The notes under the pieces were generated by a model. The model saw nothing but the letters and a program-made list of their open reading frames with translations. It ran no database searches and was not told the origin of the DNA. DNA of 56,768 nt from Tannerella sp. GTDB lineage: Bacteria > Bacteroidota > Bacteroidia > Bacteroidales > Tannerellaceae. Location of the stretch: the NCBI GenBank assembly GCA_031276175.1, contig JAISNP010000118.1, positions 1 to 56,768 on the forward strand, in the 5' to 3' direction. This document shows positions 19,526 through 29,340 of this stretch, piece by piece. How positions within the stretch are numbered: position 1 is the stretch's first letter; each line of letters begins with the position of its first letter. Position numbers and translations under genes: made by a program.

Positions 19526-19549
19526 CATCGTAAACACAACAGCGAAAGA

Positions 19550-22500
19550 ATGAAACGAAACGGGAAAGTCCGTATAAGGCGGCTGCTGTGGATTTGTTTG
19601 ATTCCGACAGGTCTGACGCTATTCATGACAATTCTCCTGTATGTTCCCCCCGTACAAAGGATTGTCATAAAAAAGGTTTTACATCATGTGTCCGTCTCCA
19701 CAGGATTAAATATACGTACCGACAGCATACGATTGTCGTTTCCGCTCAATCTGTACGTGCGGAACGCATCGGTGACGGATGCGCAGGATACGTTGCTGTT
19801 TTTTAGCCGCCTTGACGCGGGGATACGCCTGCTTCCGCTGCTGAGGTGCGAGATTGTGCCCACAAGGAGCGTCTTTCTGGAAAACGCGCGGTTTAATACG
19901 GGTGCGCTGATTGAGGGGATGGAGATAGGCGGCATCGCGGACAGCCTCCGGTTGAATATCGGGCGGATTGATCTTCGCAAAGCGGCGCTGGCGCCGGAGG
20001 ATTTATTGCTTGCCGGCGCCGATGTGACGCTTCGCATTGATTCGATACCGCAAAGCGAATCGGACACGCCTGCGAACCTGCTGCTGGCGCCGGACAAAAT
20101 ACACCTGAAGCGTGTTTCGTTCCATTACCGGATGCCTTCCGACAGTATACGTGCGGATTCGTTTTTTGAAGACATACTGGTAACGGGAGTAAGTCTGGAT
20201 TTGGGCGGAGGGCGGTATGCCGTCCGTGAATGTACGGTATCGGGCGGGCGCGCCGATTTCGACGTGGGAGAGAAACGGGCGAAAGACGGGTTTGATGCGT
20301 CGCACGTTTCGCTTTCGGGAATACATGCGAGGATGGATTCGCTGTTGTACTGCGATACGGAAATGAATGTCGTCCTCCGCCGTTTTTCCGTCAGGGAACG
20401 GTCGGGGGCGGAGATTGTTTCGATGGAGGGACGTCTGCGCGGCGACTCGACGACTGTCGTCGTGCCCCGCCTGTCGCTGCAAACGCCCTGTTCGCAACTG
20501 TCCGTACAGGTCGACGCGACGCGGCAATCTGCGGCAACGCATTCGCAGGGCAATCTTCGCGCATCGCTGACGGCTTCGATCGACCGTCGCGACGTGGCAA
20601 TCCTTACGGGCAAAGCGTCGGAAGAGTACCTTCCCGCCGCCCCGCTTACGTGCACGGCGCTGCTGGAAGGAAATACGGAGAGGCTGGATATTGTAAAACT
20701 GCATGGCGGGCTGCCGGGCGTTTTCAGGATAGACGCTTCGGGGTTTGTCGAAAAAATATCCGACCCGGCCGCACGTTCCGGAAGCATCGCGCTGACGGCT
20801 TCTACATACGACACAAAGGCTTTGCAAGCGTTTATGCCACACGTTTCGGACGGAAAGGTCCGTCTGCCGGACGATCTGCAACTCGAATTGAAAACGACAT
20901 TGAATCACGGAGAATATCATGCGGAGATGCGGCTGGCGGAACAGCAACAGGAGAAAGTCTTTTTTGACGGCCGCTACAATCCCGCCCGTCAGACCTATTC
21001 GGCCGTGATAAAGATAGACAGCCTTGAGCCGGTTCGTTTTCTGCCCGGCGATTCGGTTATGCGTCTGACCGCATCGCTTCACGCCGAAGGGAAAGGGACG
21101 AATCCGTTTGCGCCGTCCACATGGACGCAGTTCGACGGAGAATTGTCCGAAATACATTATAAAGATGCCGTCATGACGGACGTGTCGTTCGGCGGGTCTT
21201 TAAAAGACAGCCGGATGCAGGCAACTATACGCAGCCTCTATCCGTACCTGAAGGGAGACGTCGCGCTGGAGGGGACAATACGCGGGAAGGATATTTCCGG
21301 CATACTGATTGCGAACGTGGACTCGCTGAATTTACTTAAAGCAAGACCGGCGGAACATCCGTTCACCCATTCGTTTCAGATCTTCTCGGAGTTTGAAACG
21401 GATTTGGACAAGCGTTTTAAATCCGACATTACGCTCGGAAACTGGGAAATGAAAATAAGACATCAGACGCTTCGCCCCAAAACGCTGACGCTCCACGCCG
21501 AGAGCCGGGAGGATCGTGCGACGGTCTCGTTCCATACGGGAGATTTAAGCATCATGCTTCACGGAGATGCGGATTTGGGCGCTATTGCGAAAGATCTGGG
21601 CGCGGTGTCGACCGACGTAATGCAGCAACTCAAAACAGATACGGCGCTCGACTTGTCGCGGTTGCGCCGGCTGTTTCCGCGTATGACGCTGAACGTCGAA
21701 GCCAAACGCGACAATCCGGTCTACAACTACATGCAGGAAAATAATATATTCTTTAGCTGCATCGCACTGGATGCGTCGCTGTCTCCCGAAAACGGATTGC
21801 AAATGGATGCGTCGCTGTACAACTTTATCAACGATACCACAAAAATTGATACCGTACAGCTGAAAATCCGTCAGGATTCCACCGCATTGAAATATACGGG
21901 TACGGTCGTCAAGAATAAATTCCGCAACCAGGAACCATTCGGAGCGACCGTTACCGGCAAATTGCGCGACAACACGGCGGATGCGGAAATTATGTATCGC
22001 AACAAACTCGGGGAAACAGGACTGCATGTCGGCGTCGACGTCCGGAAAATGTCGTCGGGATTCGCATTGCGGATATTCCCCGAACGCCTTGTCCTCGCCT
22101 TCCTGCCGTTCCGGGTAAATACGGACAATTATATACATATAAAAAGTCTGTCCGACATATCTGCGAATCTGCAACTGGATGGCGAAAATGAGGCATCAAT
22201 GCACCTCCGTTCGCTGGAAGAAAACGGCGTCATGCACGAACTGTCCCTTGAAATCAACCGGATAAACCTGAGCAAAATATTCGGCAACCGGAGCGGCGCG
22301 CCGCTTATGCAAGGGATTGCAAACTTCTCGCTACGCTACGTCCCGACCGACAATACTTACATGCTCGTGGCGGATGCAGGCATCGACAACCTGTTTTACC
22401 GGAACGAAAGAATCGGCGAAGTGCTGCTCAACGGCGTTTACCTGCCTGCGGACAGCGATGAGCATCGAATAGACGTGCATTGCTTCCACGACCGGAAAGA

Positions 22501-24184
22501 AATATCCTCGCTCGCCGTGCTTTATCACCCGTCGAAACAGTCCGGCCGGCTGAGCGGCGCCTGGATGATAAACGGCGCTCCCCTGTCGATATGCAATCCG
22601 TTTCTTGAAAACTCCATCCGCCTGAACGGCACGCTGCAGGGAAACATAGACATCGCGGGAAGCGAAAACGCGCCCCTGCTCAACGGCTTCGTGCAGCTGG
22701 ATACCGCTACGGCTTACATTGCTGCGGCAGGAACGCAGATTCGCCTCGACGGGCAAAAGGTGGGCATCAAAGACAGTAAAATATCGTTCGACAAATATAA
22801 CCTGTTTGCATCGGGCAACAACCCGTTTGTAATCGACGGGGTTGTCGACATGAGTAATCCTAAGAAGGGAATAGCCGACCTGACGCTGACGGCAAACGAC
22901 ATGCAACTGCTGAATGCCCCCAAAACCCACGAAAGCATCATCTACGGCAAAATGGTCGTCAACCTCAATTCCACGGTGAAAGGGCCGCTGAATGCACTCA
23001 AAATGCGCGGCAATCTGTATTTGCAAGGCAGTACGAACATGAGTTACATCCTGAAAGAATCACCCCTGACGGCATCCGACCGCATGGCAGACCTGATTAC
23101 CTTTTCGTATTTCCGCGATACCATCCCACGGCGACAAAGGCAATCGTTAATGGACAGGATGCCGCGCGAATTTGCCGCAACAGTCGGCGGCTCGGACATG
23201 CTGCTGACTATCCACGTAGCCCCTGCCGCCAAACTGAAAATCGACTTTAACGAAACAGGCAACGACCGCATCGAACTGAAGGGCGGCGGCGACTTGTCGC
23301 TTCAGTATACGCCGCAGGGCGAAATCCTGCTGACAGGTCGTTATACCTTCTCGGACGGACTGATTAAATACAACATGCCCGTAATATCCAACAAGACCTT
23401 AAATATAAAAGAAAACAGCTATATAGAATGGACAGGCAATCCGTTCGATCCTTACCTCAACCTGAAAGCGACCGAGCGCATCCGTGCATCGGTCAGCACC
23501 GACGGGCAGACGTCGCATATTGTGAATTTCGAAGCGGGCATTGCCCTCAAGCAACGGATATACGACCTCAACCTGCAATTTACGCTGGATGCGCCGGACG
23601 ATGTCGCCGTTCAAAACCAATTAGCCGCAATGGGAGCGGAAGAGCGCAGTAAGCAAGCCGTAAGCATACTGCTGACGGGCATGTATCTGGCAAGCGACGG
23701 TACCGGAAGGACAAAACTCGATATGAATACGGCATTGAATACTTTTCTGCAAAGCGAAATCAATCAAATCACAAGCAGCCTGCTGAAAGACGTCGACTTT
23801 AACTTCGGCATGGAAAGTTTCGACAACATGACGGGTACGGGCAGGCGGACGAATTATTCGTTCCGCTTCTCGAAACGATTCTACGACGACCGCTTCAACA
23901 TCATCCTCGGCGGACAGGTTTCGACCGGCGCTACGTCGGACGAATATAACAGCATGTTTATAAACGACGCCTCCATCGAATATCGTCTGGATACGGAAGG
24001 AAACCGCTATACCAAACTTTTCTACAACCGGAAGTACGACAGTTTGCTGGAAGGCGAGATTTCGAGATACGGCGCAGGTATCGTCTTTCGCAAGAAAATA
24101 AGGCGGCTGGGCGATTTATTCTTCTTCCGAAAGAAAAAAACAGAAGTGATTACCGAAAACAGGCACGATGAAACGAATAAATGA
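19550..24184 (+). CDS. tamB: TamB-family translocation and assembly module protein
   Basis: 1544 residues from ATG 19550. One N-terminal membrane helix (LLWICLIPTGLTLFMTILLY) after a basic start anchors it in the inner membrane. The long beta-helical body spans the periplasm as an AsmA-like/TamB groove, and the DUF490 domain fills the last ~400 residues (KGGGDLSLQYTPQGEILLTGRY, TFSDGLIKYNMPVISNKTLNI). TamB-like proteins assist outer-membrane protein insertion and, in current models, move phospholipid between the membranes. The next gene encodes its outer-membrane partner and overlaps this one by 17 bases. Confidence 0.92.
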   Translation: MKRNGKVRIRRLLWICLIPTGLTLFMTILLYVPPVQRIVIKKVLHHVSVSTGLNIRTDSIRLSFPLNLYVRNASVTDAQDTLLFFSRLDAGIRLLPLLRCEIVPTRSVFLENARFNTGALIEGMEIGGIADSLRLNIGRIDLRKAALAPEDLLLAGADVTLRIDSIPQSESDTPANLLLAPDKIHLKRVSFHYRMPSDSIRADSFFEDILVTGVSLDLGGGRYAVRECTVSGGRADFDVGEKRAKDGFDASHVSLSGIHARMDSLLYCDTEMNVVLRRFSVRERSGAEIVSMEGRLRGDSTTVVVPRLSLQTPCSQLSVQVDATRQSAATHSQGNLRASLTASIDRRDVAILTGKASEEYLPAAPLTCTALLEGNTERLDIVKLHGGLPGVFRIDASGFVEKISDPAARSGSIALTASTYDTKALQAFMPHVSDGKVRLPDDLQLELKTTLNHGEYHAEMRLAEQQQEKVFFDGRYNPARQTYSAVIKIDSLEPVRFLPGDSVMRLTASLHAEGKGTNPFAPSTWTQFDGELSEIHYKDAVMTDVSFGGSLKDSRMQATIRSLYPYLKGDVALEGTIRGKDISGILIANVDSLNLLKARPAEHPFTHSFQIFSEFETDLDKRFKSDITLGNWEMKIRHQTLRPKTLTLHAESREDRATVSFHTGDLSIMLHGDADLGAIAKDLGAVSTDVMQQLKTDTALDLSRLRRLFPRMTLNVEAKRDNPVYNYMQENNIFFSCIALDASLSPENGLQMDASLYNFINDTTKIDTVQLKIRQDSTALKYTGTVVKNKFRNQEPFGATVTGKLRDNTADAEIMYRNKLGETGLHVGVDVRKMSSGFALRIFPERLVLAFLPFRVNTDNYIHIKSLSDISANLQLDGENEASMHLRSLEENGVMHELSLEINRINLSKIFGNRSGAPLMQGIANFSLRYVPTDNTYMLVADAGIDNLFYRNERIGEVLLNGVYLPADSDEHRIDVHCFHDRKEISSLAVLYHPSKQSGRLSGAWMINGAPLSICNPFLENSIRLNGTLQGNIDIAGSENAPLLNGFVQLDTATAYIAAAGTQIRLDGQKVGIKDSKISFDKYNLFASGNNPFVIDGVVDMSNPKKGIADLTLTANDMQLLNAPKTHESIIYGKMVVNLNSTVKGPLNALKMRGNLYLQGSTNMSYILKESPLTASDRMADLITFSYFRDTIPRRQRQSLMDRMPREFAATVGGSDMLLTIHVAPAAKLKIDFNETGNDRIELKGGGDLSLQYTPQGEILLTGRYTFSDGLIKYNMPVISNKTLNIKENSYIEWTGNPFDPYLNLKATERIRASVSTDGQTSHIVNFEAGIALKQRIYDLNLQFTLDAPDDVAVQNQLAAMGAEERSKQAVSILLTGMYLASDGTGRTKLDMNTALNTFLQSEINQITSSLLKDVDFNFGMESFDNMTGTGRRTNYSFRFSKRFYDDRFNIILGGQVSTGATSDEYNSMFINDASIEYRLDTEGNRYTKLFYNRKYDSLLEGEISRYGAGIVFRKKIRRLGDLFFFRKKKTEVITENRHDETNK

Positions 24185-26483
24185 ATATTACCTGCTGCTG
24201 TTTGCAGTATGTTGCTGCACGGCGTGTTCGACGACGAAGCATCTGCCGGCCGGCGAGATGCTTTACACCGGTATCCGGCAGATTGAAGTGGTCGATGCCG
24301 AATCGTCCGACGAGGATACCGACGAGGTAACGGCCGAAATCGAAGCCGCGCTCGCCTGCCCGCCGAACAATGCCTTTTTCGGCAGTTCTTCCGTCCGCGT
24401 ACCGTTTCCCTTCAGGCTGTGGATATACAATGCCCTTGTCGATAAAAAAGGCACATTCCACCGCCGGATGTTCAAGACGTTTGCCGCCAAACCGGTATTT
24501 ATTTCGACCGTCAATCCGGAAATCAGGACGAAGATTGCCGGACAGTTGCTCCGCGAATACGGCTACTTCAACGGCACGGCCTCGTATCAGGTGATTCCGC
24601 ACGCAAAGGATTCCGCAAAGGCGAAAATACGTTACACCATCACAATGAACACGCCTTACAGGTACGACTCGATCGAATACCGGCACATACAGCGCCGCGC
24701 CGATACGCTGCTGAAACTTTCCGAATCGGACCGTTTGCTCCGTAAAGGCGACAAATTTAACGTCCGCATCCTTGAAGCCGAAAGGCAACGCATCGCTTCG
24801 GTATTGCGCGATAACGGATACTATTATTTCCGTCCCGACTACATCACTTTCGAAGCCGACAGCGCTTTGTCGCCGCAAAAAGTAAGCCTGCGCATCAAAC
24901 CGAAAGAAGGCCTTTCGCCTGCGGCGCTTACCCCCTGGAAGATCGGGGCAGTCTCCGTACATCTGTACGGCTACGACAACGAGAAGCCTGCCGACTCACT
25001 GCAATACGAAGACATGAAAATCTATTACGAAGGACGCCTGCGAATCAATCCCAAGGAATTATACAGTCGTTTCAAATTCAGGCCGGGCGACCTCTATTCG
25101 CAGGCAAGGCAGGAGCAAACGCAATCGGGAATAAACCGCCTCGGCATCTTCAGATTCACGGAAATGCAATACACTCCCGCCAACGCATCGAGACGGAACG
25201 ACACGCTGCACGTAAATATGAACGCAACCTACGACCTGCCGCTGAACGGCGAGCTGGAAATCAATTTCACGGCAAACAGCAACAGACGCATCGGCCCGGG
25301 CGTCGTTTTCTCGCTGACGAGAAACAATCTGTTCGGACGGGGCGAATTGCTGGGCGTCAGGCTGAACGGCAACCACGAGTGGCTCGGCAGCAAAAAACAT
25401 TACGAATCAAGCTCGCTACGGGACAACTACGAGTACGGCCTCACCGGCACGCTGACTTTCCCAAGAGTATTACTCCCCGGCTTTTTCAAACGGGAGTATG
25501 ATTTTCCGGCCTCGACCACGTTGCAACTGTATGCCAACCGACTGAACCGCTCCGACTTTTTCCGCATCCTGTCGTTCGGCGGCGGCGCGACATACGATTT
25601 CGTACCCGATCCTATCCGGACACACGCCTTTACGCCTTTCAGTCTTACATTCAATCTGCTTGAAAACACAACCGCCCGTTTCGACAGTATCGCCGCAGAC
25701 AACAACACGCTGTATCAGAGCCTCCGAAACCAGTTTATTCCTTCCATCGGCTATACCTATACGCTGGACAACCTGGCCGTACGCCGGGGGCGGCATACGA
25801 CGTGGTGGCAACTGTCGATAACCGAATCGGGAAATGTAGTTTCGGCGCTTTACGCGCTGACGGGTAAAAGGTTCAACGAGCACAAGACGCTTGCAGGCAA
25901 TCCTTTTTCGCAGTTCCTCAAGCTGACTTCCGAACTGCGATACAACCACGTGCTGAATCGCAACAGCCGGCTGGTAAGCCGGCTGGCCGGCGGCATCATT
26001 TACAGCTACGGCAATTCCACGTTTGCGCCGTACAGCGAACAGTTCTACGTGGGCGGAGCCAACAGCATCCGCGCCTTTACCATCCGAACGATAGGACCGG
26101 GACGCTTCAGGACGAACCGGGACGTGCGCTTTGCCGATCTCGACCATGTCGGCGACATCAGGTTTGAGGGGAATATAGAATACCGTTTCAATCTGGTCGG
26201 CAATCTCGAAGGCGCGCTCTTCCTGGACGCGGGCAACGTATGGCTGCTCCGCGAAGACGAGGAGAACAATCGCCCCGGCGGGAAACCGGAATGGCGCCAC
26301 CTGCTGAACGACATCGCGCTGGGTACGGGCGGCGGAATCCGCTACAATATGGACGTGCTGGTTATACGTTTCGACGTCGGCATCGCCCTGCATGTGCCTT
26401 ACGATACGGGGAGGAAGGGCTATTTCAACAAGACGCGACACGAAGGCGCCGGCTTTCATATCGCGGTGGGCTATCCGTTCTGA
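24168..26483 (+). CDS. tamL: Lipidated BamA/TamA-family outer membrane protein (TamL type)
   Basis: 771 residues. The signal peptide ends in a lipobox (CCCTAC), so the mature N-terminus is lipidated. This feature separates Bacteroidetes TamL from TamA. POTRA-like repeats occupy roughly 30-380, with segments such as RYDSIEYRH and LYSRFKFRPGDLYSQ. A C-terminal 16-strand Omp85 barrel begins near 390 and includes GGANSIRAFTIRTIGPG, the conserved loop-6 R-G/A-F motif, and ends in the aromatic beta-signal HIAVGYPF. Cotranslated with tamB. The product should act with TamB in outer-membrane assembly. Confidence 0.92.
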   Translation: MKRINEYYLLLFAVCCCTACSTTKHLPAGEMLYTGIRQIEVVDAESSDEDTDEVTAEIEAALACPPNNAFFGSSSVRVPFPFRLWIYNALVDKKGTFHRRMFKTFAAKPVFISTVNPEIRTKIAGQLLREYGYFNGTASYQVIPHAKDSAKAKIRYTITMNTPYRYDSIEYRHIQRRADTLLKLSESDRLLRKGDKFNVRILEAERQRIASVLRDNGYYYFRPDYITFEADSALSPQKVSLRIKPKEGLSPAALTPWKIGAVSVHLYGYDNEKPADSLQYEDMKIYYEGRLRINPKELYSRFKFRPGDLYSQARQEQTQSGINRLGIFRFTEMQYTPANASRRNDTLHVNMNATYDLPLNGELEINFTANSNRRIGPGVVFSLTRNNLFGRGELLGVRLNGNHEWLGSKKHYESSSLRDNYEYGLTGTLTFPRVLLPGFFKREYDFPASTTLQLYANRLNRSDFFRILSFGGGATYDFVPDPIRTHAFTPFSLTFNLLENTTARFDSIAADNNTLYQSLRNQFIPSIGYTYTLDNLAVRRGRHTTWWQLSITESGNVVSALYALTGKRFNEHKTLAGNPFSQFLKLTSELRYNHVLNRNSRLVSRLAGGIIYSYGNSTFAPYSEQFYVGGANSIRAFTIRTIGPGRFRTNRDVRFADLDHVGDIRFEGNIEYRFNLVGNLEGALFLDAGNVWLLREDEENNRPGGKPEWRHLLNDIALGTGGGIRYNMDVLVIRFDVGIALHVPYDTGRKGYFNKTRHEGAGFHIAVGYPF

Positions 26484-26499
26484 ACGGGCGGCGCCCGTT
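26483..26499. terminator. Hairpin spanning convergent tamL / glycerophosphodiesterase stops
   Basis: AACGGGC-GGC-GCCCGTT overlaps the end of the tamL stop and the start of the opposing TAA. A perfect 7-bp stem with a 3-base loop and no T-run. A compact two-way 3' end is likely. Confidence 0.5.
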
Positions 26500-27316
26500 A
26501 CTGCTCAAGCATCCGTTTCAGCGTGGTCGGCTTGTCGGTTGTGATAAAATCGACGTCGCGGCGGATGAAGTCGTACATCATTTGAAGGTCGTTCACTACC
26601 CATACGTTTACGGTCATCCCCAGCGCTTTTGCTTCCGGTATCCATTCCGGCTTTCTGTTCAGTATTGCGCTTGCGTAATCTATTCCGGCGAAGCCCAGCG
26701 CTTTTAATTCCGCCGGCGCTATATTGCCGCCCAGATAGGATACGGAGGCCTGCGGGGCAAGGCGGAGTATCTCCCTGCACATGGGGAGGTGAAACGAGAT
26801 GTATTCTACCTGCGCCTGCATGTCCGTTTCCTCTACCATGGCGACGACGGGCGCCGCGACTGCGATGTCTTCGGATTTTATTTCCAGTATCAGGCGGATG
26901 TTACGGCCTTTCCCCCTGTTCAGGTACTGGCGCAGGGTGGGAAGCGTTTCGCCGTTCGAGAGTTTGATGTTTTTGATTCTGTTATAGGAGGTGTTTTCGA
27001 TTGTAATTTCGTGTATCTGCGGGTCGTGGTGGATGACGGGTACGCCGTCCGAGGTGAAACGGACGTCAAATTCGGAGCCGTAGAAGCCTGCTTCCGCAGC
27101 CTTGTCGAGTGCGGCAAGCGAATTTTCGGCAGCGCCTTTCGTATTCCAGTAGCCGCGATGGGCGATTATCCGGGTTTGCGCAGGATAGCTTATCCGCAGG
27201 TGCGGAGGGATTTCGTCTTCTTCCTTCAGCAGGCGGCTTGTCTTTTCGTCGGAGCAGGCGGAGGCAATGGCGGCGACCAAAATTGCAAGGACGAATACAC
27301 GTTGTGTTTTCTTCAT
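26498..27316 (-). CDS. Glycerophosphodiester phosphodiesterase family lipoprotein
   Basis: 272 residues from ATG 27316, chosen because the signal peptide and lipobox (IASAC) follow at once. The GDPD signatures are IIAHRGYWNTKGAAENSL (catalytic HRG and metal-binding E), SEFDVRFTSDGVPVIHHD (E-x-D and the second catalytic His) and LILEIKSE further on. The enzyme cleaves glycerophosphodiesters to glycerol 3-phosphate and an alcohol; lipidation places it in the periplasm or outer membrane, where it could recycle phospholipid headgroups. The LicD gene lies upstream on the same strand, 58 bp away. Confidence 0.92.
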   Translation of the reverse strand: MKKTQRVFVLAILVAAIASACSDEKTSRLLKEEDEIPPHLRISYPAQTRIIAHRGYWNTKGAAENSLAALDKAAEAGFYGSEFDVRFTSDGVPVIHHDPQIHEITIENTSYNRIKNIKLSNGETLPTLRQYLNRGKGRNIRLILEIKSEDIAVAAPVVAMVEETDMQAQVEYISFHLPMCREILRLAPQASVSYLGGNIAPAELKALGFAGIDYASAILNRKPEWIPEAKALGMTVNVWVVNDLQMMYDFIRRDVDFITTDKPTTLKRMLEQ

Positions 27317-27374
27317 ATATATATTGTTTCTATGTTCCGATTGTTTCAAGACTGTTAACGCGGTTTTTCCGCAT

Positions 27375-28187
27375 TTATTTTTCCGTGTCGTTTTTCATGT
27401 ACATTTCCGTGGTGTGCACGATTTGTCCGGATTCGGGAGGCAGCTGCATGTAGTCGCCGTAGAGCCGGGCAAGGTATGCGTCCGCATTTTCGACGCCGCA
27501 GAACGTGCGTCCGCCGAATTCGAAGGCTTTCGGTGCGCCGAAAATTTTCTTCGCCACCACTTCTTTTGCCTTCCACCGTCCGTAGAAGTTGATCATAAAT
27601 TCGGAATCCGGCGCCGAATGTCTTACGATATACCTGTCGATATATTCCAGCAGCCGGGTTGTGCGTAGCGGAAAGAGGAAGCGGAACAGCCGGGCGAGGT
27701 GTTTTTTCGCCCCCCGGCGTTTTTCGGGCTTGATGCAGGCCACGTCTTTCACGGTCAGCAGGCACATGATGTAGGAAACAAACAGGCGGGTTTGAAACCC
27801 GGTACGCATCCCGTCGTCCAGCGGAAAGACGTCGATATTCACCCCCATATCCGTCGAGCGGTCGAGCCAGCGGTCGGATATACGCGTGCGCGAATCGTCT
27901 ATTTTAATAAAGTTGGCGACGGTAAATCCGCCGTTGCGCAGCGTCAGCACGCGCATGTGCGCAGGCAGTTCGCCGGCCAGCGCCGCGGTCAGCCGGGCGT
28001 AATGCGCGCGCGGCACGCCGAAGTCCATATCGTCGTCCCAGGGAATGAATCCGCGGTGGCGAACGGCGCCCAGCATCGTGCCTCCGAGCATGTAGTACGG
28101 GATGTGATGCTTGCGGCATATCCTGTCGAACTCCGCAGCGATGGACAGCAGTATCGCATGACATTCGTGTATATCAATCCGTTTCAT
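27375..28187 (-). CDS. LicD family nucleotidyltransferase-like protein
   Basis: 270 residues from ATG 28187. The hallmark of the family is near residue 35: GGTMLGAVRHRGFIPWDDD, then MDFG, with the acidic metal-binding triad. Family members transfer phosphocholine, ribitol phosphate or other phospho-groups to cell-surface glycans; the substrate here is unknown. No signal peptide, so cytoplasmic. A -7 element lies just upstream (28209-28216). Confidence 0.9.
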   Translation of the reverse strand: MKRIDIHECHAILLSIAAEFDRICRKHHIPYYMLGGTMLGAVRHRGFIPWDDDMDFGVPRAHYARLTAALAGELPAHMRVLTLRNGGFTVANFIKIDDSRTRISDRWLDRSTDMGVNIDVFPLDDGMRTGFQTRLFVSYIMCLLTVKDVACIKPEKRRGAKKHLARLFRFLFPLRTTRLLEYIDRYIVRHSAPDSEFMINFYGRWKAKEVVAKKIFGAPKAFEFGGRTFCGVENADAYLARLYGDYMQLPPESGQIVHTTEMYMKNDTEK

Positions 28188-28208
28188 ATATTTTCTCCAT
28201 ACGCCGTG

Positions 28209-28216
28209 CAAAGATA
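28209..28216 (-). promoter_or_regulatory. Putative -7 element upstream of the LicD gene
   Basis: Minus-strand TATCTTTG followed by GC is the commonest Bacteroidetes -7 form, 22 bases before the start. No clear -33 at 19 bp. Confidence 0.4.
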
Positions 28217-28255
28217 GAAAAATCGAATGTAAGTCTCGCGGCACAACCGGGCGGA

Positions 28256-28927
28256 TCAGCGCTTTTCGCGCACTGACGTTATTTTTGCTGCGGCTTCTTT
28301 TAACATCCACGCTACGTCGTTGCAATTGTACAGCATGTTGGTGGTATATTCGATGGGGGAAGCATAAAATTCATACATCGGAACGGCAACCGGCTTGCCC
28401 TCGCGCATCAGTTTCAATTCTTTCGTGGTTTCTTCCAGCTTATATTTGTTGTGGTGAACCTCCCACATTTCTTTGTGCTCTTCCAAAAAAGCGTATGCCT
28501 TCCAGACGGACAGCAACACGTCTTTGTCTGTTATGAAACGCATATTCCCGGAGATTTTAAACATTTCAAAAGCGTCGGACGTGAACGATTTCGAGCTGAC
28601 CACATAGCAATTGCGCGCATAAAGCCGTATGGAATCGGGATCCAATGCGTTTTTGTCGCACGACAGTAAATAGCGGGAATAGCGCACTTCTTCTTCGACC
28701 ATCTCCGTCGTCAGGTTTATGGCTTCGAGATTCGTTTCCAACTCCAGTTTCACCGCATCCAGATACAGCGCCGTATCTTTTCGTTCCGAGCTTGTCGCAA
28801 GCCGGTTATTCAGAGACAGCGTAATCGCAATCCCCACAACTACTATGGACAGTTCGCGCACGTATGCGCCCGCTTTCTTCACCACCGTTTCCGGTATAAT
28901 CCTGTTTATGCACCTGAAAAGCTTCAT
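28256..28927 (-). CDS. Small single-pass membrane protein, DUF6090-like
   Basis: 223 residues from ATG 28927, chosen because a TATCTTTG element sits 29-36 bases upstream. One membrane segment near residues 25-42 (ELSIVVVGIAITLSLNNR), followed by a polar, largely helical domain with Asn/Glu-rich segments (LYLDAVKLELETNLEAINL). The layout and the run before the first helix resemble DUF6090 proteins of Bacteroidetes, but the match is from memory and loose. Function unknown. The LicD gene follows on the same strand, 68 bp away. Confidence 0.65.
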   Translation of the reverse strand: MKLFRCINRIIPETVVKKAGAYVRELSIVVVGIAITLSLNNRLATSSERKDTALYLDAVKLELETNLEAINLTTEMVEEEVRYSRYLLSCDKNALDPDSIRLYARNCYVVSSKSFTSDAFEMFKISGNMRFITDKDVLLSVWKAYAFLEEHKEMWEVHHNKYKLEETTKELKLMREGKPVAVPMYEFYASPIEYTTNMLYNCNDVAWMLKEAAAKITSVREKR

Positions 28928-28955
28928 GCTCTTTGCTTTTGAATTATTTTGAGCG

Positions 28956-28963
28956 CAAAGATA
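28956..28963 (-). promoter_or_regulatory. Putative -7 element of the DUF6090-like gene
   Basis: Minus-strand TATCTTTG followed by GC, 29 bases before the start; GTTG lies 17 bp upstream as a possible -33. Confidence 0.45.
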
Positions 28964-29040
28964 ACAAAAAAACGGCATATCAACCTGCGGTTCGAAAGAC
29001 GCCGCCATGCCTCGCGCTATCCGTGAAATTACGGCTCGCA

Positions 29041-29332
29041 TATAAAATATACCTGCGAAATACGAAAGGGCAAACGGCGCAACATCGGATTCGCCCGGAT
29101 CTGCGCGGGGACGGCGGATTCGGCCGGTTTCCGTCCGAACGCATTAAAAGAAACGCGGAAAACATAATATACCCGCAAAATACGCAGGGGCAAACGGCGC
29201 AACATCGGATTCGCCCGAATCTGCGCGGGGACGGCAGATTCAGCCGGTTTTCGTCCGAACGCATTAAAAGAAACGCGGAAAACATAATATACCCGCAAAA
29301 TACGCAGGGGCAAACGGCGCAACATCGGGGAT
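29041..29332. repeat. 120-bp tandem repeat, 2.4 copies
   Basis: Copies begin at 29041, 29161 and 29281 (partial), at exactly 120 bp; the second and first copies differ at a few positions. AACAT occurs at 29081, 29161, 29201, 29281 and 29321, always at positions equal to 1 modulo 20, which is the phase of the 20-bp array that follows. The 120-bp unit is therefore 6 x 20. Confidence 0.9.
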
Positions 29333-29340
29333 ACGGAGAA

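Larger units (their letters stand above)
19012..19549. other. Divergent intergenic region glycosyltransferase / tamB
   Basis: About 540 bases with promoters at both ends (19041-19071 minus; 19497-19525 plus) and array B (19130-19381) between them. Frames open across the array are a result of the 21-bp period. Confidence 0.7.

Noticed and set aside
19523-19549. TTG start for tamB, nine codons longer
   Set aside because: It lies inside the -7 promoter element, so it would not be on the transcript; ATG 19550 is followed by a proper membrane anchor.
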